From assembly GCA_003244185.1 (NCBI GenBank), contig QHBT01000013.1:1-45730 (forward strand): a stretch of 45,730 nt of DNA, read 5' to 3'. Positions within the stretch are counted from its first letter, which is position 1; every line of letters begins with the position of its first letter. This stretch comes from Candidatus Dormiibacter spiritus. Its GTDB lineage: Bacteria > Chloroflexota > Dormibacteria > Dormibacterales > Dormibacteraceae. The position numbers and the translations under genes were made by a program. Shown piece after piece: positions 1 to 8,772 of this stretch. The notes below the pieces were generated by a model, which was not told where the DNA came from, did not search any database, and saw only the letters and a list, made by a program, of their open reading frames with translations.

Positions 1-2
1 TC

Positions 3-53
3 ACCTTCAACGTCACCCCCGGCAAGCGGGAGCCCGCCGCCTCCCCGTCGTAG
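3..53 (+). CDS. 3' end of an upstream gene (partial)
   Basis: An open frame enters from the left edge and stops at TAG 51-53, encoding only the last 16 residues (ending KREPAASPS). High-GC third positions fit coding sequence, and the gap of about 50 bases to the next start fits a gene end. The fragment is too short to assign a family. It could also be chance open frame. Confidence 0.35.
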   Translation, partial: TFNVTPGKREPAASPS

Positions 54-100
54 GGCAATGACGCCCTCCGGGTTGGCTGATCAGTCGTTTTCCTAGGATC

Positions 101-616
101 TTGCCGGTGAACAGGATGAAGGCGGCGGTCGGAAGCCTGGTGTTCTTCGCCGTGGCCCCCTGCGTCGTCGGCGGCCTGGTGCCCTACTGGCTCACCGGCT
201 GGCAGGTGCAGACGCCTCTGCCGTTCTGGGCGCCCGTGCGCATTCTGGGTGCGATCCTCGTGGCGATGGGGCTGATCGTCATAGTCAGCGCATTTGCCCG
301 CTTTGTCACAGAGGAGATAGGCACTCCCGCGCCTGTGGCACCGCCCCGGCAGTTGGTGATTGGTGGGCTCTACCGCCATGTCCGCAACCCGATGTACGTG
401 GCGCTTCTCATAGCCGTGATCGGGCAAGCGCTCCTTCTCGGGCAGCCGGCGCTGCTGGTCTATGCCGCGGTGGTTTTCGCAACCGTGTTCAGCTTTGTGC
501 GCTTGTATGAGGAGCCGGTATTGGTGGGGCAGTTCGGTGCTGATTACGATACTTATCGCCAGGCTGTCCCCGGCTGGCTTCCTCGCCGGAGACCGTGGAA
601 GAAGGGCAGCCGCTGA
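101..616 (+). CDS. Isoprenylcysteine carboxyl methyltransferase (ICMT)/PEMT-like membrane protein
   Basis: A 171-residue integral membrane protein of the ICMT/phospholipid-methyltransferase-like family. Hydrophobic segments cover roughly residues 8-30, 45-65 and 95-135. The family signature is present: GLYRHVRNPMY near residues 89-99, and a C-terminal E..L...FG..Y..Y...VP.WLPR stretch (about 137-162), which in the family forms the SAM-binding part. Bacterial members methylate unknown small or lipid substrates at the membrane; the substrate here cannot be read. TTG 101 gives the longest frame, but GTG 107 or ATG 116 are equally possible starts. It stands alone; the next intact gene is 365 bases away. 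Confidence 0.8.
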   Translation: MPVNRMKAAVGSLVFFAVAPCVVGGLVPYWLTGWQVQTPLPFWAPVRILGAILVAMGLIVIVSAFARFVTEEIGTPAPVAPPRQLVIGGLYRHVRNPMYVALLIAVIGQALLLGQPALLVYAAVVFATVFSFVRLYEEPVLVGQFGADYDTYRQAVPGWLPRRRPWKKGSR

Positions 617-757
617 TCCAGTACTGAGGTGGCCTTGCAGGTTCCCGGCCGCGGTCGATCGCGCAGTTAGAACGGGACGGCGACGAACCCGATCAACGCG
701 ACAACGCAACGGAGATAGAACGGCCCAGGAAAACTGGAGGCTCCATTCCTTGAGCGG

Positions 758-916
758 ATGACGCAATGCCAAGTCACACCAGGTACCCACGAGCGCCGTG
801 AGCGGGCGGTGCGGTTGGTCCGGGAGCATCGGCGAGAGTCTGTCTCGGCCTGGGCGGCGATCACCTCGATCGCGACCAATAGCAAGGCTGGGACGGCATT
901 GGCACAACGCAGGTAA
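758..916 (+). pseudogene. IS3-family transposase OrfA N-terminal remnant
   Basis: The frame ATG 758 to TAA 916 encodes 52 residues. Residues 12-33 (ERRERAVRLVREHR..., then SAWAAITSIA) match the start of IS3-family OrfA helix-turn-helix proteins, which typically read like ERAVRLV.EHR.....WAAI.SIA. In intact OrfA this is followed by a G(I/V)...TLRKWV segment; here it is replaced by unrelated sequence and a stop. A GGAG lies at 737-740 upstream. No OrfB, terminal inverted repeats or target duplication can be seen, so this is a decayed fragment. It is the only mobile-element trace in the window and explains much of the 617-980 gap. Confidence 0.6.
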
Positions 917-980
917 TGCACTGCGCTTGACTGCCGCGGCTTGCAGCGCCGATGCCTGCCAGCGCTTAGCCTGACGCTCC

Positions 981-2168
981 ATGCGCCGCGAGCCAGTTGC
1001 AGGGAAGGCGGCGGCGGTCGACTCCGACACCACCTTGCCGGTGGCTCTCGGGGCGTTCTTTCTGTTTGGGCTGCCGGATGGTCTGCTGGGAGTGGCCTGG
1101 CCCTCGATGCGGGCGGACTTTCAGGTCGGACTGGCCGCCCTTGGCGTTCCGCTGCTGATCCTGAACGGCTGTTACATCCTGACCGCCTCTTTCAGCGGCG
1201 GCTTGACGAATCGGCTCGGCGCCGCCCGGGCGTTGGCGGGCGCCCTGACTCTGTATCTGCTGGGACTGACGGCAGTGGCGCTGGCTCCGACGTGGTTGGT
1301 CCTGATCCTGGCCATGGGCCTGCTCGGTCTCTGCCTGGGCATTCTCGACGCGGGGTTCAACGCCTATGCCGCGCTTCGCCACGGCAGCGGAGTCATGAAC
1401 CTGCTGCACGGGCTCTACGGCGTCGGCACCTTCGTCGGCCCGCTGGCCGCGACCGTCATCCTTGTCTCTGGCCGGGGCTGGCGACCGGCCTATCTGGGCG
1501 TGGCGGTAGTGGCGCTGGTACTGGTGATCGGCATCATCGCCACCCGCCGCAGCTGGTCGGAGCGGGAGGGCCTTCCGGCGCTCCCGAGCCGCCCGGGAGG
1601 AAGGCTCTGGAATCGGGCGCTCCTGCTCAGCCTGCTGAGCTTTGTCTGCGTAGTGGGCTTGGAGGCAAGCGTGGGGAAGTGGGCCTTCAGCGTACTGATC
1701 GGCAGTCGCCACTTCTCGCCCAGCACGGCCGGGATCCTCGTCTCGCTCTACTGGGGCGGCTTCACGGCAGGGCGGTTGCTGGCCGCGGCCACCGCGCGGT
1801 TCAGCACGTCGGGCCAGCTGCTCACCGGCAGCTTGGCGACCAGCCTGATCGGAATACTTCTCTTTTGGTGGAATCCCGCGCCCGCCCTCGGTGCGGCCGC
1901 CCTGCCTTTGATTGGCTTCGGCTTCGCGGCCCTCTTTCCTCTACTCGTTGCACTCACACCGCAGCGGTTGGCCTCGACCCGGCATGCCGTCGGCTTTCAG
2001 ATCGCCGCCGGCGGCGTGGGCGCGGGAGCGATCCCGGCGCTGCTCGGCGTCCTCATGGCCGGAGCGGGCCTGGAGGCTCTGGGACCGGCGCTGCTACTGG
2101 TCGCGCTGGTGCTGATCGGCAGCCAGTTCCTGGTGGCACGGGCCCCTCGGCCGGCCGCCTCGCGCTAG
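981..2168 (+). CDS. MFS transporter
   Basis: A 395-residue major-facilitator protein with about twelve hydrophobic segments and a break near residues 190-205 that would be the central cytoplasmic loop. Helix 1 carries FFLFGLPDGLLGVAWPSM, and the helix 4-5 region has GxxDAGFNAYAA followed by LLHGLYGVGTFVGP. This last pattern occurs in the fucose-permease-like/FucP branch of MFS, but substrate and direction cannot be inferred. ATG 981 is the first good start after the IS3 remnant; no strong Shine-Dalgarno is visible. It runs convergently into the amidase, with only 28 bases between stops. Confidence 0.85.
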   Translation: MRREPVAGKAAAVDSDTTLPVALGAFFLFGLPDGLLGVAWPSMRADFQVGLAALGVPLLILNGCYILTASFSGGLTNRLGAARALAGALTLYLLGLTAVALAPTWLVLILAMGLLGLCLGILDAGFNAYAALRHGSGVMNLLHGLYGVGTFVGPLAATVILVSGRGWRPAYLGVAVVALVLVIGIIATRRSWSEREGLPALPSRPGGRLWNRALLLSLLSFVCVVGLEASVGKWAFSVLIGSRHFSPSTAGILVSLYWGGFTAGRLLAAATARFSTSGQLLTGSLATSLIGILLFWWNPAPALGAAALPLIGFGFAALFPLLVALTPQRLASTRHAVGFQIAAGGVGAGAIPALLGVLMAGAGLEALGPALLLVALVLIGSQFLVARAPRPAASR

Positions 2169-2196
2169 GCGATTCTTCGAGTTTCCAGCGAAGAGA

Positions 2197-3675
2197 TCAC
2201 AGCCTTGGTCGGGGCATGCAGTTCGTCGCCTGCTCGAAGGCGTAGGCCAGGCGCAGAAGGACCTGCTCGCTAAATGCGCGGCCCATGAATGTGATGTTCA
2301 CAGGCAGCCCGGCGTGAACGCCCATTGGCAAGCTGAGCAGCGGATAGCCGGCGCGTCCGGCCGGGCTCGAGCTGGAACCCGACTTTGAATCGCCGTTGAT
2401 GAGGTCGATGAGCCAGGCAGGTCCTGCGGTCGGCGCGACGAGAGCGTCCAGCCGGTGCTCATCGAGAACTGCATCTAAGCCCTCTTGGCGGGAGAGGCGC
2501 CGGCTGGTGCTGAGCGCCTGCTGATAGGTCGGATCGCTGAGCGGAGGACATGCCTCCGCCTGCTCCAACCGTTCCTGGCCGAAGTGCGCCAGCTCTTCAG
2601 TGGCGTGCTCAAGGTTGAAACTGATGACATCGGCCAGGCTCCTGACGGGAACTCCTGTGCGGGTGGCGAGGTAGGTGTTCAGCCCCGCCTTCAGCTCGTG
2701 CAGCAGGACTGTCATCTCCGACGGGTCGTCCTCCATCGCCCGCGCGGTCGGAATGTCGGCGGGGTCGATCACCTCGGCGCCGCCCTGGCGCAGCGCCTCC
2801 AGAGCCGCCTCGAAGAGCCGGTCGGCCGCGGCGCTGTAGCCGGTGTAGACCTCGCGGGCGACGCCGATCCGGGCTCCCCGGAGACCGCCGGGGTCAAGAT
2901 TGCGAGCGTAGTCAAGCGACGATCGGCCGGCGCTCGCCCCGGTGCCGCGGTCCCGCTCGTCAGGTCCGGCGAGGGCCTGGAGCAGCAGGGCCGCGTCCCG
3001 CACCGAGCGAGTCAGAGGACCGGGGCTGTCCTGGCTGGCGGAGATGGGGATGACGCCCGCGCGGCTGACCAGCCCCACCGTGGGCTTCAGGCCGACCACG
3101 CCTGAGGCGCCGGCGGGAGAAACTATCGAGCCGTCGGTCTCGGTGCCAATGGCCGCGGCGCAGAAGCCGGCCGCCACGGCGACGCCGGAGCCGGAGCTGG
3201 AGCCGCCGGGCGAGCGGACGGGATCGAACGGGTTGCGGCACTGACCACCGCGGGCGCTCCAGCCGCTGGAAGATTGGGGAGAGCGGAGGTTCGCCCACTC
3301 CGACATGTTGGCCTTGCCCAACAGAACAGCTCCGGCTGCCCGAAGTTTGGCGGCCACAGTCGAATCCCGCGGAGCCGGTGCTCCGACCAGGGCCAGCGAG
3401 CCGGCGGTCGTCAACATCTGGTCCCCCGTGTCCAGGTTGTCCTTGAGCAGGATTGGCAAGCCGTGTAGTGGGCCGCGCGAGCGCCCTGCCTCCAACTCGC
3501 GATCCAGCTTGGCCGCGATCGACTCCGCTTCGGGGTTCAGCTCGAGCACCGCGGCCAGCCGGCCATCCAGGGCGGCGATGCTCTTGGCGTAGCCGCGGAC
3601 CAGGTCCAGTGAGCTCAACTGCCTTTTCTGCAGGGCAGCCTGGAGTTCATTCAGCTCATAGAGCTCGACCTGCAT
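2197..3675 (-). CDS. Amidase signature family enzyme
   Basis: A 492-residue amidase of the GatA/AS family, which hydrolyses amides with a Ser-cisSer-Lys triad. The catalytic Lys is K78 in LPILLKDN. The Gly/Ser-rich motif is GGSSSGSG at 157-164, giving the cis-Ser near S159-S160. The nucleophile motif is [12 protein letters not shown] at 177-188, giving S183. Spacing between cis-Ser and nucleophile (24) is as in characterised members. There is no gatB or gatC beside it and the C-terminus lacks GatA landmarks, so this is a free-standing catabolic or detoxifying amidase rather than the tRNA amidotransferase subunit. Substrate unknown. It is predicted cytoplasmic, with no signal peptide. Confidence 0.9.
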   Translation of the reverse strand: MQVELYELNELQAALQKRQLSSLDLVRGYAKSIAALDGRLAAVLELNPEAESIAAKLDRELEAGRSRGPLHGLPILLKDNLDTGDQMLTTAGSLALVGAPAPRDSTVAAKLRAAGAVLLGKANMSEWANLRSPQSSSGWSARGGQCRNPFDPVRSPGGSSSGSGVAVAAGFCAAAIGTETDGSIVSPAGASGVVGLKPTVGLVSRAGVIPISASQDSPGPLTRSVRDAALLLQALAGPDERDRGTGASAGRSSLDYARNLDPGGLRGARIGVAREVYTGYSAAADRLFEAALEALRQGGAEVIDPADIPTARAMEDDPSEMTVLLHELKAGLNTYLATRTGVPVRSLADVISFNLEHATEELAHFGQERLEQAEACPPLSDPTYQQALSTSRRLSRQEGLDAVLDEHRLDALVAPTAGPAWLIDLINGDSKSGSSSSPAGRAGYPLLSLPMGVHAGLPVNITFMGRAFSEQVLLRLAYAFEQATNCMPRPRL

Positions 3676-3849
3676 TCATCCAACTCTGCCAGACGACTGC
3701 CAGCGGTCAGCACTGCGGTGATGGCGCAGGGTGCCCCTCGGCTGCCGGGAATGACGGGATGGAGCCGTACGACCGGCTGCGAGTACGTGTCGAGCAGCCT
3801 CTTCGGTCCGACATCGGTTACGCAGCCCCATACGCGCTGCTGGTCGCAG

Positions 3850-4629
3850 TCAGATCATCGTGTAGCCGCCGCTCACGGAAAGCGTCTGGCCGGTGATGTA
3901 AGAGGCCGGATCGGAAGCTAAGAAGAGCACTGCCGGCGCCATGTCCTCCGCCCGGCCGACTCTGCGCAGCGGGTAGCCGCGAGCCACCTTCTCGAGCAGT
4001 CCAGGAGTGAACTGGGCGCCCTGCTCACCTGCCCAGACCGACTCGCGGCCGGAGGTCTCCTGGCGTCCGGGGACAAAGCCGGGGCAGACAACATTCAGTG
4101 TGATGCCGTGCTTGCCCACCTCCTTGGCGATGGCCTTGGACATGGCGATCACGCCGGCCTTCGCACCTGAATAGACAGCTTCTCGCCATTCGCCGATGCG
4201 GCCGGCGTCGGAAGAGATGGACACGATCCGGCCAGTCTTGTGTTCGATCATATGGTCCAGCACCGCGCGCGTGCAGTTGATGAAACCCCACATGTCGATG
4301 GCTATCTCCCGTTCCCACTCGGCCCGTGGTTTGTCGATAAAGAGCCTGTCGATCGTCCAGCCCGCGCAATTCACCAACACGTCGATGCCGCCCAGCTGCT
4401 CGATGGCGTGAGCCGCCAGGGCTTGGGCGGATTCCCAGGAGGTGACGTCGGTGCGGAAGGCGGAGACGCCCGGGCCACCTTCGCCGGCCGTCTTCTGGGC
4501 CCGCTCCTCATCCACGTCGCCGATCAGCACCCGAGCCCCCTCAGCCGCGAAGCCCAGGACGATCGCGCGGCCGATGTTGGAGGCGCCGCCTGTCACTATG
4601 ACCGCGCGATCTCTCAGTCCTAAGTCCAT
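3850..4629 (-). CDS. SDR-family oxidoreductase, BadH-like
   Basis: A 259-residue classical short-chain dehydrogenase. The cofactor motif is TGGASNIG (13-20), the NCAG motif is at 87-90, and the catalytic residues are S139/S140, Y153 and K157 (YSGAK). The AGW...EWEREIAI segment and the SGGYTM C-terminus resemble 2-hydroxycyclohexanecarboxyl-CoA dehydrogenase (BadH) more than FabG, so an acyl-CoA-type hydroxy substrate is a reasonable inference. It is divergent from an acyl-CoA ligase gene with only 35 bases between the two starts, which suggests joint control and one pathway. D39 (GDVD) after the second strand indicates preference for NAD over NADP. Confidence 0.85.
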   Translation of the reverse strand: MDLGLRDRAVIVTGGASNIGRAIVLGFAAEGARVLIGDVDEERAQKTAGEGGPGVSAFRTDVTSWESAQALAAHAIEQLGGIDVLVNCAGWTIDRLFIDKPRAEWEREIAIDMWGFINCTRAVLDHMIEHKTGRIVSISSDAGRIGEWREAVYSGAKAGVIAMSKAIAKEVGKHGITLNVVCPGFVPGRQETSGRESVWAGEQGAQFTPGLLEKVARGYPLRRVGRAEDMAPAVLFLASDPASYITGQTLSVSGGYTMI

Positions 4630-4664
4630 GGGCAGAGACTAACCGGCTAAGGTTCCTAAACAGC

Positions 4665-6074
4665 TTGGCGCCAACCCCATTTCTGCCCGTTACCTACTTG
4701 CGAGCGCGGGCGGACGCTGCCCCGGGGGCGCCCGCGGTAATCGACCCCGCCCGAACGCTGACCTTCGCCGAGCTGGAGCAGCGCGTGCACGCAGCTGCGG
4801 CTGCTCTGCGCAGCCAGGGGCTGAGGCCTGGCGATGTCGTGGCAGTCAGCCTGCCCAATGTCTGGGAGTACGTGGTGCTGGAGCTGGCCATCCCTCTCCT
4901 GGCGGCAATTGTCATGCCGATTCCGATCAACCTGGGCAGCAGGGAGAGGAACTGGGCGCTGGAGCGCTCGGGAGCCCGGGCTCAGATCGATTCAGCGCTG
5001 GCCGAAAAGCTGTGTGTGTCGCCATTCAGGGGCTGGCTGGAGCCACCCACCGCCGACCCCGATCGCGTGGTGGAGATCGCATTGACGAGCGGCACGACAG
5101 GGCTGCCGAAGCTGGCCTCTCTCCACGCCGGTTTGAAGCAGGCCACTGCCGACGCGTTCACGGGTCGCCTCGGCGTCGGGGGAGCGGACCGAGTGTTGAT
5201 CATGAGCCCGTTGATGCAAGGCATCGGCGGCATGTGCCTCTACGGCCTGCGGCGCGGCGCGGCGCTGGTGATGCTGCGCGAACCGGGCTTCGACCCAGAC
5301 AGAGCCTTGCGGGTGGCGGAGCAGACTCAGGCCACGCTGCTGGTGGGTGTGCCCACGAATGTGATCCGCCTGCTCGATGCTCCTCTCCTGCCCGAGATCA
5401 GCCTGCCAGCCGCGCGCTGCTCAGCGGTGGCCGGAGCCCCCATGTCGCCGGCGTTGGCCAGGGCGTGGGAGGAGCGGACTGGCTCCAAGCTGTGCAGCTT
5501 CTACGGCTCCATGGACGCGGGTCAACTGGCCGTCGGCGCGCCGCAGGACCCGGCGGTGAAGCGCTGGACGACTGTGGGCAGGATCCATGACTGCGCGGAA
5601 GCGATGATCACAACGGAAGGGGAGATCTGCATGCGTGGCCCGACTGTTCAGCGCCGCTACTGGGGAGAGGAGCGTGGTCCGCTGGGACCCGACGGTTGGG
5701 CGCACATGGGTGATCTCGGCTTCATCGACAGTGAGGGCTACCTGCATGTGTTAGGACGCTTGAAGGACATAGTGATCCGCGGTGGCAGCAACATCAATCC
5801 TTACGAGGTTGAGGACTTGGTCCGGTCACACCCGGCCATCAAGGACGTCTGCGTGGTGGGCCAGCCGGACCGGGAGCTGGGCGAGCGGTTGCGCGCGTTC
5901 GTGGTGGCTGGTCAAACACTAGATCTGCCGGAAGTGCAGCGGCATCTCAGCGGGCTCGGTGTGGCCAAGTACAAGTGGCCTGAGTTCATCGAACATCTCA
6001 ATGAGCTGCCGCTCTCGGGGCCCGGCAAGGTGGATCGGCAAGCGCTCAAGGCCAGGGCGGCTCAAGCGAGCTGA
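4665..6074 (+). CDS. Acyl-CoA synthetase (AMP-binding), compact form
   Basis: A 469-residue ANL-superfamily adenylating enzyme. The phosphate-binding loop TSGTTGLPK is at 141-149. Further on are the GS.DAG acyl/adenine motif, the hinge region GDLGF.D..GYLHVLGRLKD and the final LPLSGPGKVDR containing the catalytic Lys K455. Family members are usually 500-550 residues. Here the P-loop lies about 25-30 residues closer to the N-terminus, so part of the N-terminal subdomain is trimmed. The start is TTG 4665, the only reasonable one. Divergent from the BadH-like SDR, it probably activates a carboxylic acid (possibly alicyclic or aromatic; inference) to its CoA thioester. Confidence 0.85.
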   Translation: MAPTPFLPVTYLRARADAAPGAPAVIDPARTLTFAELEQRVHAAAAALRSQGLRPGDVVAVSLPNVWEYVVLELAIPLLAAIVMPIPINLGSRERNWALERSGARAQIDSALAEKLCVSPFRGWLEPPTADPDRVVEIALTSGTTGLPKLASLHAGLKQATADAFTGRLGVGGADRVLIMSPLMQGIGGMCLYGLRRGAALVMLREPGFDPDRALRVAEQTQATLLVGVPTNVIRLLDAPLLPEISLPAARCSAVAGAPMSPALARAWEERTGSKLCSFYGSMDAGQLAVGAPQDPAVKRWTTVGRIHDCAEAMITTEGEICMRGPTVQRRYWGEERGPLGPDGWAHMGDLGFIDSEGYLHVLGRLKDIVIRGGSNINPYEVEDLVRSHPAIKDVCVVGQPDRELGERLRAFVVAGQTLDLPEVQRHLSGLGVAKYKWPEFIEHLNELPLSGPGKVDRQALKARAAQAS

Positions 6075-6130
6075 CTGCTCAGCGCAGCAGAGGTCGGGAT
6101 CAGTCTCCCTCGAGCGGGCACAATGAGGCG

Positions 6131-6925
6131 ATGCACCAGCAGTGCGGTGACCTCCAGGTTGCCTGGCGGGAGTGGGGGCGCGGAGACCCGCTGGTCCTGG
6201 TTCACGGTCTGGCTGATGATCACCGTGCCTGGCGGAAGACGCTTGCCTGGCTGACGCTGGAGCATCGGGTGATCGCCTATGACCTTCGCGGCCACGGAGA
6301 GACGAGCCTCGGCCAGGCTGAGGGCAGCCTGGCGCAGCTGGGCCACGATCTCATCTGCTTACTTGACGCGCTGGAGCTGCCGCGTGTGGCCCTGGCAGGC
6401 TTCTCCCTGGGTGGCACCGTGGTGCTGCGAGCTGCCATCGATCACCCCCAGCGCGTCTCAGCGCTGCTGCCGATCGCCACCTCCAGCCGTGTGGGTCGGG
6501 TGGCGGCCGACTGGTACACGGAGCGCGCTCAGCTGGCGGACCAGGGCTGGGAAACGCTGGCGCCGGCGCTGCGGGAGGACACGCGACAGCAATTTGCCGG
6601 CGCGCCGGCTGAGCTCGAGGCGCACTGGCGCCTGCGCCAGCAGGCAGTCTGCGATCCGGCCGGCTTTGCGAGCGCGTGCCGAGCGATGGCAGCCCTCAGG
6701 GCGCAGCCTCTGGACGGGGAGCTGAGCCGCATCCAGGCGCCTCTCCTGGTCATCGCGGCAGCCGAAGATCAGCTCTGTCCGCCCCGCGCCGCGGAAGCGA
6801 TCCAGGCAGGGGTGCCATCGGCCCGGCTGGCGATCATTGCCGGCTCCGGCCACCAGGTCGAGGTCGAGCAGCCGGAGCAGCTGAGTGGGGCGATGCTGGG
6901 CTTCCTGGCCGAGTTGAGACCATGA
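6131..6925 (+). CDS. Alpha/beta hydrolase
   Basis: A 264-residue alpha/beta-hydrolase-fold protein. The oxyanion motif is VHGLADD (24-30), the nucleophile elbow GFSLGG gives S92, the acid is the Asp of AAEDQLCP, and the catalytic His is in GSGHQVEVEQPE near the C-terminus. The fold family includes 3-oxoadipate enol-lactonases and carboxylesterases; specificity is unknown. It lies 56 bases after the CoA ligase on the same strand. Its TGA overlaps the ATG of the next SDR gene (ATGA), so the two are probably translated together. No signal peptide. Confidence 0.87.
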   Translation: MHQQCGDLQVAWREWGRGDPLVLVHGLADDHRAWRKTLAWLTLEHRVIAYDLRGHGETSLGQAEGSLAQLGHDLICLLDALELPRVALAGFSLGGTVVLRAAIDHPQRVSALLPIATSSRVGRVAADWYTERAQLADQGWETLAPALREDTRQQFAGAPAELEAHWRLRQQAVCDPAGFASACRAMAALRAQPLDGELSRIQAPLLVIAAAEDQLCPPRAAEAIQAGVPSARLAIIAGSGHQVEVEQPEQLSGAMLGFLAELRP

Positions 6926-8472
6926 TTCTCGTCACCGGAGGAAGTGGCTTTGTCGGCCGGCATGTGGTCGGCCGGCTGGCGGCGGAGGGCAAACCGGTCA
7001 GGGCGCTCGTGCGCGATTCCAGGTCGGTCGCGTTAGCCCCGGCGGTAGAGGTCTTCGAGGGCGATCTGACGCGGCCCAAGACTTTCCGGGCAGCACTCAC
7101 CGGAGTTGACGTGCTCATCCACGCCGCAGCGTTGACAGGTGACCGCAAGGAGCCGTATCGGGGCGCTTACGACCAGGTGAACTGCGTGGGCACCGAACGG
7201 CTGCTGGCGGCCGCCAAACGCGCCGGAGTGGGCAAGGTGGTCTTGATCTCGGGACTCGGCACCAAACCCGGGCGGCCGGGCTCCTACATGTCGACGCGGT
7301 GGGCGATGGAGGAGGCGGTCCGCCACTCAGGCATCCCGTACGTGATCCTGCAGCCGTCGGTGCTCATTGGCGAAGGCGCCGCTTTCGTCAAGGGACTGGC
7401 CAAGGTGGTCAGGGCGTCGCCGCTCGCGCCCGCCATCGGCTGGGAGCTCAAGTTCCAGCCGCTGTGGATCAACGACTTCAGCCGCTGCATCACGGCGGCT
7501 GCCGAGAGCCAAGGTCTGAACGGCCGGGAGCTTGCCCTGGGCGGCGCCGAGCAGATCTCCATGCGCGAGCTGATGACGTTCATTGCTCAGTCACTCGGCA
7601 GGAGAGCCTGGGTGGTGCCGGTCCCTGTGTTCGCCGCCAAGCTCCAGGCCCGAGCGATGAACCGAATCCTCTCGCAGCCACCTCTCACTCCGGCTGGGGC
7701 AGAGCTGTTCAGCTTCGACAATACGACCGCCCTCGACTCGGTGGAGGCAGCCTTCGGCTTCCAGCCGCGCGGCCTCCGCGAGCATGTATTGGCGCATGGC
7801 CTGGAGCTTGACGCCGCGGCTGCCGGAAGGTCCGCCGCGCCGGGCACGGCGGCGACCGCTGACGCCGGCTCCAGCCAGGCTGCCGAAGTGGCCGGGGCGG
7901 GAGAACCTCGGGCTGCTCAACCTGCGCCGGCAGTGGCGGGTGATGTAGACGGCTCTGCGCCTCGTGGCGCCTCGGGGTCGGCCCCCACGCCTTCGCAGGA
8001 CGGCCTGCCCCCTGAGCCAGCGTCCAGCGGCGCCGGGGTGGCTGCCGGCGATGAAAAGGAAAGCGCGGAGACAGCGTCCTCGACCAGAGGCGAGGAACCG
8101 TCCGCGTCGCCGCGCCAGACGTCCGCCGAGACGATTGAGCTCATACAGTTGGCTGAGCCACGGGCTGCCGAGCCAAGCGTCGCCAGGCCTTCGAGCCCGA
8201 CCGTCTCGAACAACCAGGGTGCCACCAGCACGACCACTGGGGGAGGAAATAAGCCGGGGGGCACCGATCGCGGCTGGGGCGCACCCGGCAGCAGGTCCAT
8301 CGCCGGGAGCGGGTGTGGCGATTCCCGACCGCCCGCGTCGATGGCGCCGGAGGCGATCGACGAAGGCGCCGCGCCCGCTCCAGCGCCCGCCGGCGCTGAC
8401 GACCGCCCCCCGACCGCTCGCAAGCGGCGCGATCGCGTGGCGTCACGAGGCCGGAAGCCAAAGCGGGACTGA
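6922..8472 (+). CDS. NAD(P)-binding NDUFA9-like atypical SDR with long disordered tail
   Basis: A 516-residue protein. Residues 1-297 form an extended/atypical SDR: TGGSGFVG at 5-12, and SYMSTRWAMEEAVRHSG (121-137) where the catalytic YxxxK would be, with Lys replaced as in NDUFA9-like and other atypical SDRs. The segments QPSVLIG and LKFQPLWINDFSRCI are also typical of that group. Residues about 298-516 are low-complexity, rich in Ala, Pro, Ser, Gly and Glu, ending in a strongly basic KRR/KPKR tail. ATG 6922 was chosen because the Rossmann motif starts immediately after it and it couples to the hydrolase stop; the frame is open further upstream but that part is out of register with the hydrolase. 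Role unknown, perhaps quinone or lipid related. Confidence 0.8.
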   Translation: MILVTGGSGFVGRHVVGRLAAEGKPVRALVRDSRSVALAPAVEVFEGDLTRPKTFRAALTGVDVLIHAAALTGDRKEPYRGAYDQVNCVGTERLLAAAKRAGVGKVVLISGLGTKPGRPGSYMSTRWAMEEAVRHSGIPYVILQPSVLIGEGAAFVKGLAKVVRASPLAPAIGWELKFQPLWINDFSRCITAAAESQGLNGRELALGGAEQISMRELMTFIAQSLGRRAWVVPVPVFAAKLQARAMNRILSQPPLTPAGAELFSFDNTTALDSVEAAFGFQPRGLREHVLAHGLELDAAAAGRSAAPGTAATADAGSSQAAEVAGAGEPRAAQPAPAVAGDVDGSAPRGASGSAPTPSQDGLPPEPASSGAGVAAGDEKESAETASSTRGEEPSASPRQTSAETIELIQLAEPRAAEPSVARPSSPTVSNNQGATSTTTGGGNKPGGTDRGWGAPGSRSIAGSGCGDSRPPASMAPEAIDEGAAPAPAPAGADDRPPTARKRRDRVASRGRKPKRD

Positions 8473-8772
8473 CTGCCGCGCGGGCGGGCCGTCTCCAGAT
8501 TGGGCCGACGCACCAGCGGCGTCATTGGCAGCAGGTTTGTCGGCGTCTGGGTACCGCCGCTCGCACCCGTGACCTTCGACAGACGCTCCGAAGCACGCTC
8601 TTCGGATGTCTTGGGGCAGCCGGAGACTGAACAATTCCTGACCCTTGTCTGTCAGGATATGAGGAGCGGGGTGTCCATCGTGGCTGCGGGTGCGTAGTCA
8701 CGTGGGTGGGAGGGCGACTGTTCCGAGCCAGCCTCTCGGTCTCCTCGCACCCGAACCTGCGCTAAGAGAAGG
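8473..8772. other. Intergenic region, no gene seen
   Basis: No convincing coding frame. A short inverted repeat, CCTGAC at 8637-8642 and GTCAGG at 8651-8656 with an 8-base loop, could be a weak hairpin or operator. The region presumably carries the promoter of the receiver-domain gene, but no clear -35/-10 pair is visible. Confidence 0.4.

Noticed and set aside
941..2245. 434-residue plus-strand frame overlapping the MFS gene
   Set aside because: It is Arg/Gly/Ser-rich without family features, while the overlapping frame from 981 encodes a clear twelve-helix transporter.
7917..8525. 202-codon minus-strand frame opposite the SDR tail
   Set aside because: It is as low in complexity as the tail itself, shows no domain, and its start has no ribosome binding site; the plus-strand frame is continuous with a good SDR domain.
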